Source of the DNA: Mycobacterium conspicuum
GTDB taxonomy: Bacteria; Actinomycetota; Actinomycetes; Mycobacteriales; Mycobacteriaceae
Assembly (NCBI RefSeq): GCF_010730195.1
Contig: NZ_AP022613.1
Coordinates: forward strand, 2,790,001-2,854,000
Length of the DNA stretch: 64,000 nt
Direction: 5' to 3'
The notes beneath the pieces were generated by a model. That model was not told the DNA's origin. It worked only from the letters and a program-made list of their open reading frames with translations, and did no database searches. Both the position numbers and the translations under genes were made by a program. Shown one piece after another: positions 17,337 through 26,047 of this stretch (within the stretch, counting starts at the first letter, position 1; the number at the start of each line of letters is the position of its first letter).

Positions 17337-17462
17337 GCGCCCACCGGGGTCACGATCGCACTTCGAAATACCACCAAAGATCCCGCCCTGTCATTGCCAC
17401 TCGCGCGGATCCGGGTGATCCGCGGAAACGCGGAACCCATCCTAGGCCCGTGTTGCCGGTAG

Positions 17463-19259
17463 CTAGTCCGCGGGCGGCAATTGGCGCGGACCCTCGGGCG
17501 CACGCAGCTCGCGTGGCCCATCGCGTCCCGCGAGCTCGCGATCGGTGGTCCGCTCGGCCCGCCCCGCCGACAGGCTCGCCAGGTCGTTGCGCGGTGCTTC
17601 GGGTAGCCGCGCCGGCTCGTGTCGCTGCTCGGGGCGCTGAAATGTGCGGTGCGGCTCGCCCCGTGACGATTCGATACGGCTGATGTCGCCGGGCGCCGCG
17701 GCGGCGGTCTGCGGTTGTTCGCCGACGTCCGAGCTCTCGGTGTTGACGGTGATCTTGCGGGTGCGCTTGAACGAGAACGCGATCTCCTCGACGTCTTCGA
17801 ACACCTGCCGCGCGGTACGCAGCGGCTTGGTCAGCGGCTGAGTCGTGTTGTCGATGACGCGCCCAACGAGCGGCGGCACCAACGGGCGAATCCAGCGGGC
17901 CGCCGCCTTGCCCAGGTGCGCCGTTGCGTCCGGAATCGACGGAATCGACGGGGCGCCGCCTGGCTGCGCCGGTGCCGGCAAGTTCTGCGGGCTGTCGTGG
18001 CGTTGCCCCGCCGAAGCCGGCAATTCGGCGGCGGCCCGGCTGGCCGCTGCCTCGGCCTCGGCGGCGATCGGTAGGTACATGTCGTCCCCCACCGCCTCGA
18101 CGGCACGCGCGGTATCCGCGTGCATGGGCGGCTCGAGGGCTTCGACGACGCGGCGCCGCTGCTGTTCGCGGTCGATTTCGGCCTGGGCCTCGATGGCGAG
18201 CCGGGCCTGGGTGAGTTGGTGCTCGGCCCACATGATTTCGGCTGCGCGGCGAACCTCGGCCCGTTTGATCGCGATCGCCGTGTCGGCCTCGAGCTCGGCG
18301 CGTTCGCGGTCCGCGCGGGCGGTCGTGTGGCGGTCCTCGGTTGTCTCGCCGCGCCATTGCCGCAGGATCAACGGCAGCAGGTAGAGCAGCGCAAACAACG
18401 CGATCGTGAGCGCCCGCAGGGCCAGCGTGGCGCCGCTGGCGGAGGTGAGCTCATTCAGCGCCACCCAGCGGGGGCCCAAACCGCGCCCGGCGTCGGCCAC
18501 CACCTGCTGGCGGACCGCGGCCAGCGCCTGTTCGCCGCGCGCGACTTCGGCGTCCAATGCGGGTGCCTGACGATCGCGCGCCGCCAACGCATCGTCCAGC
18601 TCATGCTGGGCATCGCTGAGAAGCTCGTTCGCCGTTCGTGTTTCGGGACCGGCACCCGGGACGCCGGTGATCCGGGTCTGTGGGCACGCCGGCGTCGGGT
18701 GGTATTCGCACCGCGCGACGACCAACGCTTTGTCCTGGTTCTCGCGGGCCTGCTGGACGGCATTGTCGAGGGCAAGACGTGCGGCCTGCGATCGCTGCAG
18801 TGACGCGGACACCCGGGCGACCGCCGGCGACGAATCGGCGTGGGCGAAGGCCCGTTGGTCGAGCCGCTGCTCGATCGGGCCGGAAAACAGCACCAGCGCG
18901 GCCAGTTCGCCGACGACGACACCGACCGCGACCGCGACCGCCGCGCGGCCCACCGTGCCCGGCCAACCGTGGCGCGGCCCGCTGGCAGTACCGCGGGTCA
19001 CCGCACCGACCATCAGACCGAAGACGAGGGTAAGCGCGACGACGGCGGGCATCGGCACGCGCGTCGACGCACCGATGGCCACGCTGGCCACCAGCCACGC
19101 CAGCGCGGCGCCGAACGCCACGACGGCGCCGGCAACCGCGTGGTTGGACCGCTCCCGATGTTCGCCGAGCTGGCGCCAGTCGCCGCCACCAAGCCAGGTG
19201 AGCGGACCCTCGATCCGGGATGCGATCGAGCGTGACTGGATCAATTTCTGGGCACACAT
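17463..19259 (-). CDS. DUF4407 membrane protein with central coiled coil
   Basis: A 598-residue protein. Three hydrophobic segments near the N-terminus (about residues 41-64, 69-88 and 103-125) are followed by a charged helical region with Glu/Arg/Ala-rich heptads, a fourth membrane segment (LALRALTIALFALLYLLPLI), a second long coiled coil (RADRERAELEADTAIAIKRA) and a proline-rich, low-complexity tail. This order is that of DUF4407 proteins, common in actinobacteria and of unknown function. I chose ATG 19259 because GGGAGG lies 11 nt upstream and the conserved WLGGGDW motif follows. The tail is disordered, which suggests a scaffold-like role, but that is inference. Confidence 0.8.
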   Translation of the reverse strand: MCAQKLIQSRSIASRIEGPLTWLGGGDWRQLGEHRERSNHAVAGAVVAFGAALAWLVASVAIGASTRVPMPAVVALTLVFGLMVGAVTRGTASGPRHGWPGTVGRAAVAVAVGVVVGELAALVLFSGPIEQRLDQRAFAHADSSPAVARVSASLQRSQAARLALDNAVQQARENQDKALVVARCEYHPTPACPQTRITGVPGAGPETRTANELLSDAQHELDDALAARDRQAPALDAEVARGEQALAAVRQQVVADAGRGLGPRWVALNELTSASGATLALRALTIALFALLYLLPLILRQWRGETTEDRHTTARADRERAELEADTAIAIKRAEVRRAAEIMWAEHQLTQARLAIEAQAEIDREQQRRRVVEALEPPMHADTARAVEAVGDDMYLPIAAEAEAAASRAAAELPASAGQRHDSPQNLPAPAQPGGAPSIPSIPDATAHLGKAAARWIRPLVPPLVGRVIDNTTQPLTKPLRTARQVFEDVEEIAFSFKRTRKITVNTESSDVGEQPQTAAAAPGDISRIESSRGEPHRTFQRPEQRHEPARLPEAPRNDLASLSAGRAERTTDRELAGRDGPRELRAPEGPRQLPPAD

Positions 19260-19438
19260 GAGACTGCAAACCTCCCCAGTGCTCCAGCCTGGCAGGCCGC
19301 CGCGCGACACACCGAATCGAGGCAAGCCGTTGTGGTGCTCGTCACAACCCCCGGCGCAAGCCAGTTGGACGCGACGCGAGGCCGGACGCACGCAGATCAG
19401 CGCCGGTTCTGCCGGGCGACGTGAGACGGTATAAGCCT

Positions 19439-20002
19439 ATGGAAAACCACGAATACGTCACCTACGAGGAGTTCGGACGCAAATTCTTCGAGGTCGCCGT
19501 CACCCCGGAACGCGTCGCGGCCGCACTCGCCGACATTGCGGGCAGCGAATTCGAGATGGAGCCGATTGCTCAGGGGCCCGGTGGGATCGCCAAAGTCAGC
19601 GCCAGCGTCGCGATCAAGGACCCCCGGGTCACCCGAAGCCTCGGTGATCTCATCACCTTCGTCATCCACATTCCCCTGGCGATCGATCTGCTGCTCGATC
19701 TGCGGCTGGACAAGCAGCGGTTCGCCGTCACCGGGGACATCGCGCTGCGGGCCACGGCACGCGCCGCCGAACCCCTGCTGCTGATCGTGGACGTCGCCAA
19801 GCCGCGGCCGTCCGATATCACCGTCAACGTGTCGTCCACCTCCATCCGCGGCGAGGTGTTGCGCATCCTTGCCGGCGTCGATGGCGAGATCCGGCGTTTC
19901 ATCGCCCAGTACGTCGCGGACGAAATCGACGCTCCCCAATCCCAAGCCGCGCAGGTCATCGACGTCGCCGAATCGCTGGACGCCTTCTGGAGTGGCGACT
20001 AA
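19439..20002 (+). CDS. hypothetical protein, conserved type unknown
   Basis: A 187-residue soluble protein starting at ATG 19439. It has no signal peptide. The middle alternates short strands (RFAVTGDIALRATARAAEPL, LLIVDVAKPRPSDITVNV) with a C-terminal helix (VDGEIRRFIAQYVADEI), reminiscent of a lipid-binding or SRPBCC/TULIP-like fold, but I do not recognise a family. An SRPBCC protein follows 75 bp downstream in the same direction, and the pair may be co-transcribed. Codon use looks like its neighbours. Confidence 0.65.
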   Translation: MENHEYVTYEEFGRKFFEVAVTPERVAAALADIAGSEFEMEPIAQGPGGIAKVSASVAIKDPRVTRSLGDLITFVIHIPLAIDLLLDLRLDKQRFAVTGDIALRATARAAEPLLLIVDVAKPRPSDITVNVSSTSIRGEVLRILAGVDGEIRRFIAQYVADEIDAPQSQAAQVIDVAESLDAFWSGD

Positions 20003-20077
20003 GTTCGCCGGGGCCCCGTTTAACGCGTCGGCGCAACCGGGTATGCCCGGGTAGGCCTAGGGGAGAGCAGATAAGAC

Positions 20078-20506
20078 ATGGCACGAGTAGATGTTTCGAC
20101 GTCGTCGGATCTGGATCCGGGCGCCGCCTGGAAGCTGGCGTCCGACCTGCACCGGTTCGATGAATGGATGACGATTTTCGGCGGATGGCGGTCGGAGGTG
20201 CCGTCGACCATCGAGCAGGGCACCCGCGTCTCGTCGTGCATCAAGGTCAAGGGCTTCCGCAGCGTCGTCCACTGGCAGGTGATCCACTACGACGAGCCGA
20301 AATCCGTTGAGCTGCAAGGCCGGGCCAAGGGCGGGATTCGAATATCGGTCGCGCTGCAGGTCTCTCCGGACGATCGGGGATCGGTTTTTCACCTCACGGC
20401 CGATCTCAAGGGCGGCGTACTCAGCGGGCCGGTCGGCAAGCTCGTCGCCAGAGTCCTCCGCTCCGATGTGCGCACGTCGGTGGAAAACCTGGCCGCCCTG
20501 CAGTAG
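20078..20506 (+). CDS. SRPBCC (START-like) family protein
   Basis: A 142-residue protein with the helix-grip layout: an N-terminal strand ARVDVSTSSDLDPGAAWKLA, DLHRFDEWM after the first helices, and a C-terminal helix VGKLVARVLRSDVRTSVENL. This is the polyketide cyclase/dehydrase and lipid-transport class, common in mycobacteria; such proteins bind hydrophobic ligands. GGGGAGAG lies about 10 nt upstream of ATG 20078. No ligand can be assigned. Confidence 0.8.
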   Translation: MARVDVSTSSDLDPGAAWKLASDLHRFDEWMTIFGGWRSEVPSTIEQGTRVSSCIKVKGFRSVVHWQVIHYDEPKSVELQGRAKGGIRISVALQVSPDDRGSVFHLTADLKGGVLSGPVGKLVARVLRSDVRTSVENLAALQ

Positions 20507-20559
20507 CGACAGCGAAACCTACAGCCCGCCTAGAACAGTTGCGTGCTCATATCGTTCGA

Positions 20560-20832
20560 TCAGGTTGGCGGCGCTCTGCGCGTCGTAGGCGCGCCGCTTT
20601 CCGCCTGGCGGACGCGCCCGCTGTCCATCGCGAGCCAGTCCATCCCGGCACCGAAGGCGAGCAATCCGGCGATCACGGCCGCGACGCCGACCCCGGCGTG
20701 TCCAAGCGCGAAATTGAGGACGCTGATCACCAACGCCAACACAACGGCCGCCATCACGGCGAGCCCGTGTCGGCGTACCGAGGTCTGCACCGATTGGACC
20801 GCATGAACACGATCGCGCGAAGTGTCCCTCAT
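20560..20832 (-). CDS. small two-helix membrane protein
   Basis: A 90-residue protein with two hydrophobic helices (GLAVMAAVVLALVISVLNFA and VGVAAVIAGLLAFGAGMDWL) separated by a short glycine turn, and charged ends. I chose ATG 20832, with GGAGG 8 nt upstream; four earlier ATGs in frame are possible. No family recognised. It lies between the SRPBCC gene (convergent) and a molybdoenzyme gene in the same direction 118 bp upstream. Confidence 0.6.
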   Translation of the reverse strand: MRDTSRDRVHAVQSVQTSVRRHGLAVMAAVVLALVISVLNFALGHAGVGVAAVIAGLLAFGAGMDWLAMDSGRVRQAESGAPTTRRAPPT

Positions 20833-20949
20833 CAGCATCCCCTCCGCCATCATTTGGTGCGCCCGCATCCGGCAGCTTGGTCAAGTGAGGCTGGGACTGC
20901 ATCTACCCGAAAATGCTTCTGAGCAAACACATTCGATGCGCTTCGGTCG

Positions 20950-22773
20950 CTACAGTGTCTGGTGGCGCCCGAAGAACTTGTGGTCCTCGCTGTAGCCGCC
21001 GTAGCCGCTACCGATGTCGGAGTAGTCGGCGACGAACTCGATCCCCTTGATCCACTTCACCAGTTTGAATCCATGCTGCAACTCGTTGCGCAACCGCAGC
21101 GGCCTGCCGTGCATGTAGGGGAGCGGCTGGTCGTTCATGTTGTAGGCCAGCATCGTCATGTGGTGGTCCATCTGGCCGATGTGATGGGCGTTGTAATAGA
21201 TGCCGCCGGTAGCGCCCAGGCCCATCGAGTAGAACACCACCCATTTGGCCTCGGGCAGCGGCTTGACGATGTCCATGATCGTCCGCATCTGCACTCCGCC
21301 CCACTTCGCCACACCCGACCAGGCCTGGATGCAGAAGTGCTGACTGATCTGGTCGTGGTAGGGCAGCGCCTTGAGGTCGTCGAGCGAGAACTCCATCGGG
21401 TGCTCGACGAGGCCGTAGACCTTCAGCCGCCAATCACGAAAGTCGTTCTGCTCCAACTCTTTATACTCGACGGTTTCCGGCAAACGGCCGTTGCGCCAGT
21501 GGTGCGGCGAAATGTCATCCTCGGTGAAGGCGCCGGGCTTGGGGTCCAGCTGTTCGAGCACGCGTTGGAACGGGCCCACCAGCGCATAGCCGACACGCTG
21601 AATGACGCGGGGATGACGAATGGTGAACGGGGTGGCCCACACCCACGCGACCGCGGTCACCGCCATCGCGGCCGCGAAGATCCAGAATCCCATCCAGCTG
21701 TTGTCGTCGCGGGCCGCGAACATGTGATTGAGATTGCGCAGCGCACTGGTCGCGAACACCAGGGTGACGTGGACGAGGATGAAGAATAAGAAGTACACCA
21801 GCACAAGGAAATGCAGCGACCGCGCATGCTGAATGCTCAACCGCTTGCTCAGCCAGTGCACACGCTGAGATAGCGCCGGCGACATCCCCAGGCCGGTGAT
21901 CAGCGCCGCCGGGGCCGCGATGAAGACCGTGGTGAAGTACGCGAGCAACTGCATGCCGTTGTAGGCGACCCATCCGTTGTCGGTGGGCCAGTCCAGCGAC
22001 AGGTACTGAATCGCCACCGATGCCGCGTTGGGGAAGACATCCCAACTCGTCGGCACGATGTGACGCCACTGCCCGGTGGCGAACAACAGCACATAAAAGA
22101 CCGCGCCGTTGAGCAGCCAGAGCACGTCGACGCCGAGATGCCACCAGCGGGCCAGCCCGATCGAATGCCGGAAGCCGGGCAGCCCGAATTGCGGTGGCAG
22201 CGCAACGGTGTCGGCGTTGGCGGTCCATAGCTCGTCATCCGGTACCGGCGGCCCGACCCGCAGCCACTCGTCCTTACCGGGGGTGGCGTTGCGACTGAAG
22301 TAAAGCCGGGGATGATCACAGAGAATCTGGATGCCCGTCCTGATGATGAACATCATCATGAACAGGTTGAAAAAGTGGGTCCACCCGATCCACGCGGGCA
22401 GGCCCGGACTGGTGCCGGAGTGGGCATCGGTACCGGGGTGCCGTTGGATGAACGACTGCACCGCCGGCATATTGTGCAACCCTTTGCCGATCGCGACGCC
22501 CGCGACCAACAGGGCGAAGCCGATCGGAATCAGCCATAACAGGTTGAACCATTTGTCGCGGCCCACCCGAAGCCGGGGGGCGGTGGCCCGCCGGGTGAGG
22601 TCGAATCCACCCCCGTAGGTCTCGACGTCGATGGCGTCTTCGGCGGTATGTATTTCGTTGCGGTAGTCGGGCACCGTTGCCAGCGGTGTGCCCACTACCA
22701 GCGTCGAAGCACGACCGCCCGCTATCTGATCTTCGGCCGGTCCGGCCGAATCACCGCGCCGGCCACCGCTCAT
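20950..22773 (-). CDS. molybdopterin oxidoreductase fused to a cytochrome b-type membrane domain
   Basis: About 607 residues. The first two thirds hold six likely membrane helices (for example LLWLIPIGFALLVAGVAIG, FFNLFMMMFIIRTGIQIL, FLVLVYFLFFILVHVTLVFA) with several histidines placed for haem, as in cytochrome b561-type proteins. The C-terminal part is a sulfite-oxidase-like molybdopterin domain with a likely Mo-ligand cysteine in QHFCIQAWSGVAKWGGV. Electrons from the molybdenum site probably pass to the membrane domain and the quinone pool. The start is uncertain: ATG 22773 is taken, but GTG codons at 22782 and 22788 are also in frame and none has a well-spaced ribosome site. Substrate unknown. 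Confidence 0.82.
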   Translation of the reverse strand: MSGGRRGDSAGPAEDQIAGGRASTLVVGTPLATVPDYRNEIHTAEDAIDVETYGGGFDLTRRATAPRLRVGRDKWFNLLWLIPIGFALLVAGVAIGKGLHNMPAVQSFIQRHPGTDAHSGTSPGLPAWIGWTHFFNLFMMMFIIRTGIQILCDHPRLYFSRNATPGKDEWLRVGPPVPDDELWTANADTVALPPQFGLPGFRHSIGLARWWHLGVDVLWLLNGAVFYVLLFATGQWRHIVPTSWDVFPNAASVAIQYLSLDWPTDNGWVAYNGMQLLAYFTTVFIAAPAALITGLGMSPALSQRVHWLSKRLSIQHARSLHFLVLVYFLFFILVHVTLVFATSALRNLNHMFAARDDNSWMGFWIFAAAMAVTAVAWVWATPFTIRHPRVIQRVGYALVGPFQRVLEQLDPKPGAFTEDDISPHHWRNGRLPETVEYKELEQNDFRDWRLKVYGLVEHPMEFSLDDLKALPYHDQISQHFCIQAWSGVAKWGGVQMRTIMDIVKPLPEAKWVVFYSMGLGATGGIYYNAHHIGQMDHHMTMLAYNMNDQPLPYMHGRPLRLRNELQHGFKLVKWIKGIEFVADYSDIGSGYGGYSEDHKFFGRHQTL

Positions 22774-22913
22774 CCCCTCCACAGTCACGGCGTCTAATTT
22801 ACACGAGGACACTTGGATAAAAAGGTAGGCAGCCAAAGTCCTGGATTCGGCGCGGGGCCCGGCGGATCGACAGCGGTCAGTGCATCCCCGAATCAGGTGC
22901 CCGGCGCGATTAG

Positions 22914-23378
22914 CTAACCGCTACCCGGATCGCGTGGCAGAACTCGACGCACGGGCCGGACTTCGATCGCGAGGATCGTCAGGTCCCGGCGACTGATCCG
23001 CCAACCGGTCTCGGTCAACGCATACTCGTCGTCGTAGCGCAGGTGCCACACCACATCGATGAGCTCGTCCGCGCGCCGGTCGAAGTGATGCGCGCTGCAC
23101 GCGATGCGTCCGCGCGCGGTGCCGGGTTCCGAGCACTCGCTGTAGACCTCACCGACGATCGCGTGCTGGGTGCGCTCGGTCTGGGCGACCGCGGCAACGG
23201 CCGCGGCGATGGCGGCCCGCCCCCGGTGCGAGTGGACCGGCCGCAGCTCGCCCGGCGGCTCGGGCACCGTCAACTCGGCGGTAGCAGTGAAAAGCTCTGC
23301 GACAGCATCGAATTGGCGGTCGTCGACATTGGCCGCGTAGCGGTGCACCAAATCGCTAAGCGTCGCGCGGTCCGTCAC
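22914..23378 (-). CDS. SnoaL-like / NTF2-fold protein
   Basis: A 154-residue protein with the cone-shaped NTF2 fold pattern: LSDLVHRYAANVDDRQFDAV then AELFTATAELTV at the N-terminus, a histidine-containing core (RTQHAIVGEVY) and TGWRISRRDLTILAIEVRPV at the C-terminus. Members act as small dehydratases, isomerases or ligand-binding subunits, and in mycobacteria often accompany oxygenases. It stands alone between the molybdoenzyme and malQ genes, both on the same strand, with 88 bp to malQ. No substrate can be assigned. Confidence 0.78.
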   Translation of the reverse strand: MTDRATLSDLVHRYAANVDDRQFDAVAELFTATAELTVPEPPGELRPVHSHRGRAAIAAAVAAVAQTERTQHAIVGEVYSECSEPGTARGRIACSAHHFDRRADELIDVVWHLRYDDEYALTETGWRISRRDLTILAIEVRPVRRVLPRDPGSG

Positions 23379-23466
23379 CGCAAGCGCACCGGAAGTCGTT
23401 GGCCCGCAACCGGTTCACCGGCCAGCGTCGGGGAGGCGTTCATGACCCTGAAGCTAACAGGTCGGC

Positions 23467-25617
23467 CTACCCCGTCGGCGGGGCGACCTCGGCATTCACC
23501 GCGTCGGCCAGCGCGGCGGCCCGCCGGTCGGTGAACACGTCTTCGAGCAGCACCGCCGCGCCGTCGGGACCGGTCAGCGGGACCCGCCAGTTGGGATATT
23601 CGTCGGTGGTGCCGGGCTGGTTTTGGGTTCGCCGATCGCCGACCGCGTCGGTGAGCGCCACCCCCAACAGCCGCGACGGCGTTCGGCCCAAATACCGGTA
23701 CAGGGCCAGGATCACCTGTTCCGGGTCGACGTCGGGCCCTTCCGAATCGGAGAGCAACCCGACCCGTCGCAACTCGGCGATCCAGGCCGCCAGTTCGGCC
23801 CGGTCGGACTCGAGTTCGGTCTCGACCGGCCGGGTCAGCAGGCCGAGGGATTCGCGCAGCCGCACGTGGTCGGCGGCCAGGTACCCTGCGGTGGGCGGCA
23901 GATCGTGGGTGGTGACCGACGACAGGCAGTACTCCCGCCACCGCTCGGCGGGAAGCGGACCACCGGTTCCGTCTCGGTCCAGCTCGAACCACAGGATCGA
24001 GGTCCCCAGCACGCCGCGCAGTAGTAAGTAGTCGCGAACCCATGGTTCGACCGTGCCCAGGTCCTCGCCGACGACGAGCGCGCCGGCCCGGTGCGCTTCC
24101 AGGGCGACGATGCCGACCATCGCCTCGTGGTCGTAGCGGACGTAGGTGCCCTGGGTCGGGAGTGCGCCTTCGGGAATCCACCACAGCCGGAACAACCCGA
24201 TGATGTGGTCGATGCGTACGCCGCCGGCATGGCGCAGCACGGCCCCGATCAGTGCGCGAAACGGCCGGTATTCCTGTTCTTCCAGCCGGTCCGGCCGCCA
24301 CGGTGGCTGTGACCAGTCCTGGCCGAGCTGATTGAACTCGTCGGGCGGCGCACCCGCGGTCACACCTAACGCCAGCGCGTCCTGCAGCGCCCAGGCGTCG
24401 GCCCCGTTCGGATGCACACCGACGGCGAGGTCGTGCATGATCCCCAACGCCATCCCAGCGCGCACCGCCTGCGATTGCGCCGAGGCGAGCTGCTCGTCCA
24501 GTTGCCATTGCAGCCAGCGATGGAAATCGACAGCGTCCGAATACTTTTGGGCAAATCGGCCGACGCCGACCTCATCGGGGTGCTGCAAATAATCCGGCCA
24601 GGCATGCCAGTCGTCGCCGTATTTCTCGGCCAGCGCGCACCAGGTCGCGAAGTCGTCGAGCGCGCGCCCCTCCCGCTTGCAGAAGGCTTCGTAGGCCAGC
24701 TCGCGGCCGGCCGATCGCGGTGCGTCGTGCAACAGCTTGAGCGCCTCCCGCTTGGCCGCCCAGGCGCTGTCCCGGTCGATGGCGTCGCGCCGCCGGGCTC
24801 GATGCTGCACGTCGGATCGCAGCCGCCGCACCCGGCCGCGCTTGGTCAGCTCGGCGAATTCCGGGACGGACTCGACACGTAGGTACAGCGGGTTGAAGAA
24901 CCGTCGCGACGTCGGTAGGTACGGGGATGGCTCCATCGGGGCGGTGGGCGCGGCCGCGTGCAGCGGATTGACCAGCAGATAGTCGGCACCGTGCCGAGAC
25001 GCCGACCACACCGCGAGGTCGGTCAGATCGGTGAGGTCGCCGACGCCCCACGACTGCCGCGACCGCACGCTGTAGAGCTGAGCGGCCAAACCCCACGCGC
25101 GGCGGGCGCCGAGCTGCTCGGGCAGCCCGAGCCAATCCGGCGTGACGATCAACGCGGCGCTGGTGTGGAAGTCACCAGAGCCGAGATGTACGCGGTGATA
25201 ACCCAGCGGCAGGTCGCCGGGCAGCACGAAACTGGCCTCGCCGATCCAGCGCCCGTCCAGGTCAAACGGCGGGGTGAAGTTATCGACCTGCGGCACTTCG
25301 CCCCGCACGGTGCCGTCCTCGAGCTCCAGCCAGACATCGGCGGGGGCCCCGTGGGTCACGTGCACCCAGAACCGGGTGGGCGCGCCGGTGCGCGCGACGA
25401 TCGTGGCCGGTATGTGGCGCGCCCAGTAGGACCGCGAATGCGCCGTCAGGGCCGCGTTGCGGTCCTGCTCCGTGCCGGCGGCGACGCCGAACGAGGCAAG
25501 CACGCCCACCAGCGTCGGCTCGGCGACCTGCACCTGGCGGCCGGTCCAGTCCGCATACGCCGTGGCGATACCGAATCGCCGGGCCAGTTCGACCAGCGAG
25601 GGCGCAAGCTCAGTCAT
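23467..25617 (-). CDS. malQ: 4-alpha-glucanotransferase (GH77)
   Basis: A 716-residue amylomaltase, which transfers maltosyl units between alpha-1,4-glucans in glycogen and maltodextrin turnover in the cytoplasm. The GH77 catalytic residues are visible: nucleophile Asp in GGVRIDHIIGLFRLWW, acid/base Glu in VVGEDLGTVEPWV, and the third Asp in TTHDLPPTAGYL. A mycobacterial N-terminal beta domain precedes the barrel. ATG 25617 begins the conserved MTELAPSLVELARRFGI. As in M. tuberculosis, it lies directly beside and divergent from eccB5, which anchors the left boundary of the ESX-5 locus. Confidence 0.95.
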   Translation of the reverse strand: MTELAPSLVELARRFGIATAYADWTGRQVQVAEPTLVGVLASFGVAAGTEQDRNAALTAHSRSYWARHIPATIVARTGAPTRFWVHVTHGAPADVWLELEDGTVRGEVPQVDNFTPPFDLDGRWIGEASFVLPGDLPLGYHRVHLGSGDFHTSAALIVTPDWLGLPEQLGARRAWGLAAQLYSVRSRQSWGVGDLTDLTDLAVWSASRHGADYLLVNPLHAAAPTAPMEPSPYLPTSRRFFNPLYLRVESVPEFAELTKRGRVRRLRSDVQHRARRRDAIDRDSAWAAKREALKLLHDAPRSAGRELAYEAFCKREGRALDDFATWCALAEKYGDDWHAWPDYLQHPDEVGVGRFAQKYSDAVDFHRWLQWQLDEQLASAQSQAVRAGMALGIMHDLAVGVHPNGADAWALQDALALGVTAGAPPDEFNQLGQDWSQPPWRPDRLEEQEYRPFRALIGAVLRHAGGVRIDHIIGLFRLWWIPEGALPTQGTYVRYDHEAMVGIVALEAHRAGALVVGEDLGTVEPWVRDYLLLRGVLGTSILWFELDRDGTGGPLPAERWREYCLSSVTTHDLPPTAGYLAADHVRLRESLGLLTRPVETELESDRAELAAWIAELRRVGLLSDSEGPDVDPEQVILALYRYLGRTPSRLLGVALTDAVGDRRTQNQPGTTDEYPNWRVPLTGPDGAAVLLEDVFTDRRAAALADAVNAEVAPPTG

Positions 25618-26047
25618 GCCGCCCATCTTGCGTCGAGAATCGTCGCGGTGCCGAACACGTCCACCCGAATCACCCGGGCGGGACCAGCTGGCAATCCCCG
25701 GCCGCACCCGGGCCACCGTTTGTTCGGCCGCCGTTCACCCTCGGTGATCTCCGCAGCTCAACCCGCGACGAGGTGGGCACACAAGTCGTCCGTTCCGCGG
25801 GCCGAGTCGGCCGTCTACGGCTAACATGCCTTCTGTAGGCACGACGAATCCGGTGGGAATCGGGCGGGGGACATGAGGAGTGGCAGCTCGGCGCCGGGGG
25901 CTGCAGTGGGCATCACGGTCGCCACACCGCGTGGCGAGGTCGGTGCAGGTGCCTTACCGTTATCGATGTGATACGCGCGTTGCTGCGGAAACAAGCGTGA
26001 TATCCAGCGTTTTTGGGACAAAAAGTTGGACCGGAAGGTGATCTAAC
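25618..26047. promoter_or_regulatory. divergent malQ-eccB5 intergenic region
   Basis: This 430-bp gap holds the promoters for malQ and for the eccB5-eccC5 operon. A 32-codon open frame (25873-25971, MRSGSSAPGAAVG...) sits in the eccB5 leader, but its ribosome site is poorly spaced. AAGGTGATCT stands just before the eccB5 GTG and is its likely Shine-Dalgarno. No RNA gene or strong hairpin was seen. Confidence 0.5.

Noticed and set aside
25873..25971. 32-codon frame in the eccB5 leader as a small gene
   Set aside because: The G-rich stretch before its ATG is only about 2 nt away, the peptide has no family features, and no coupling to eccB5 is seen.
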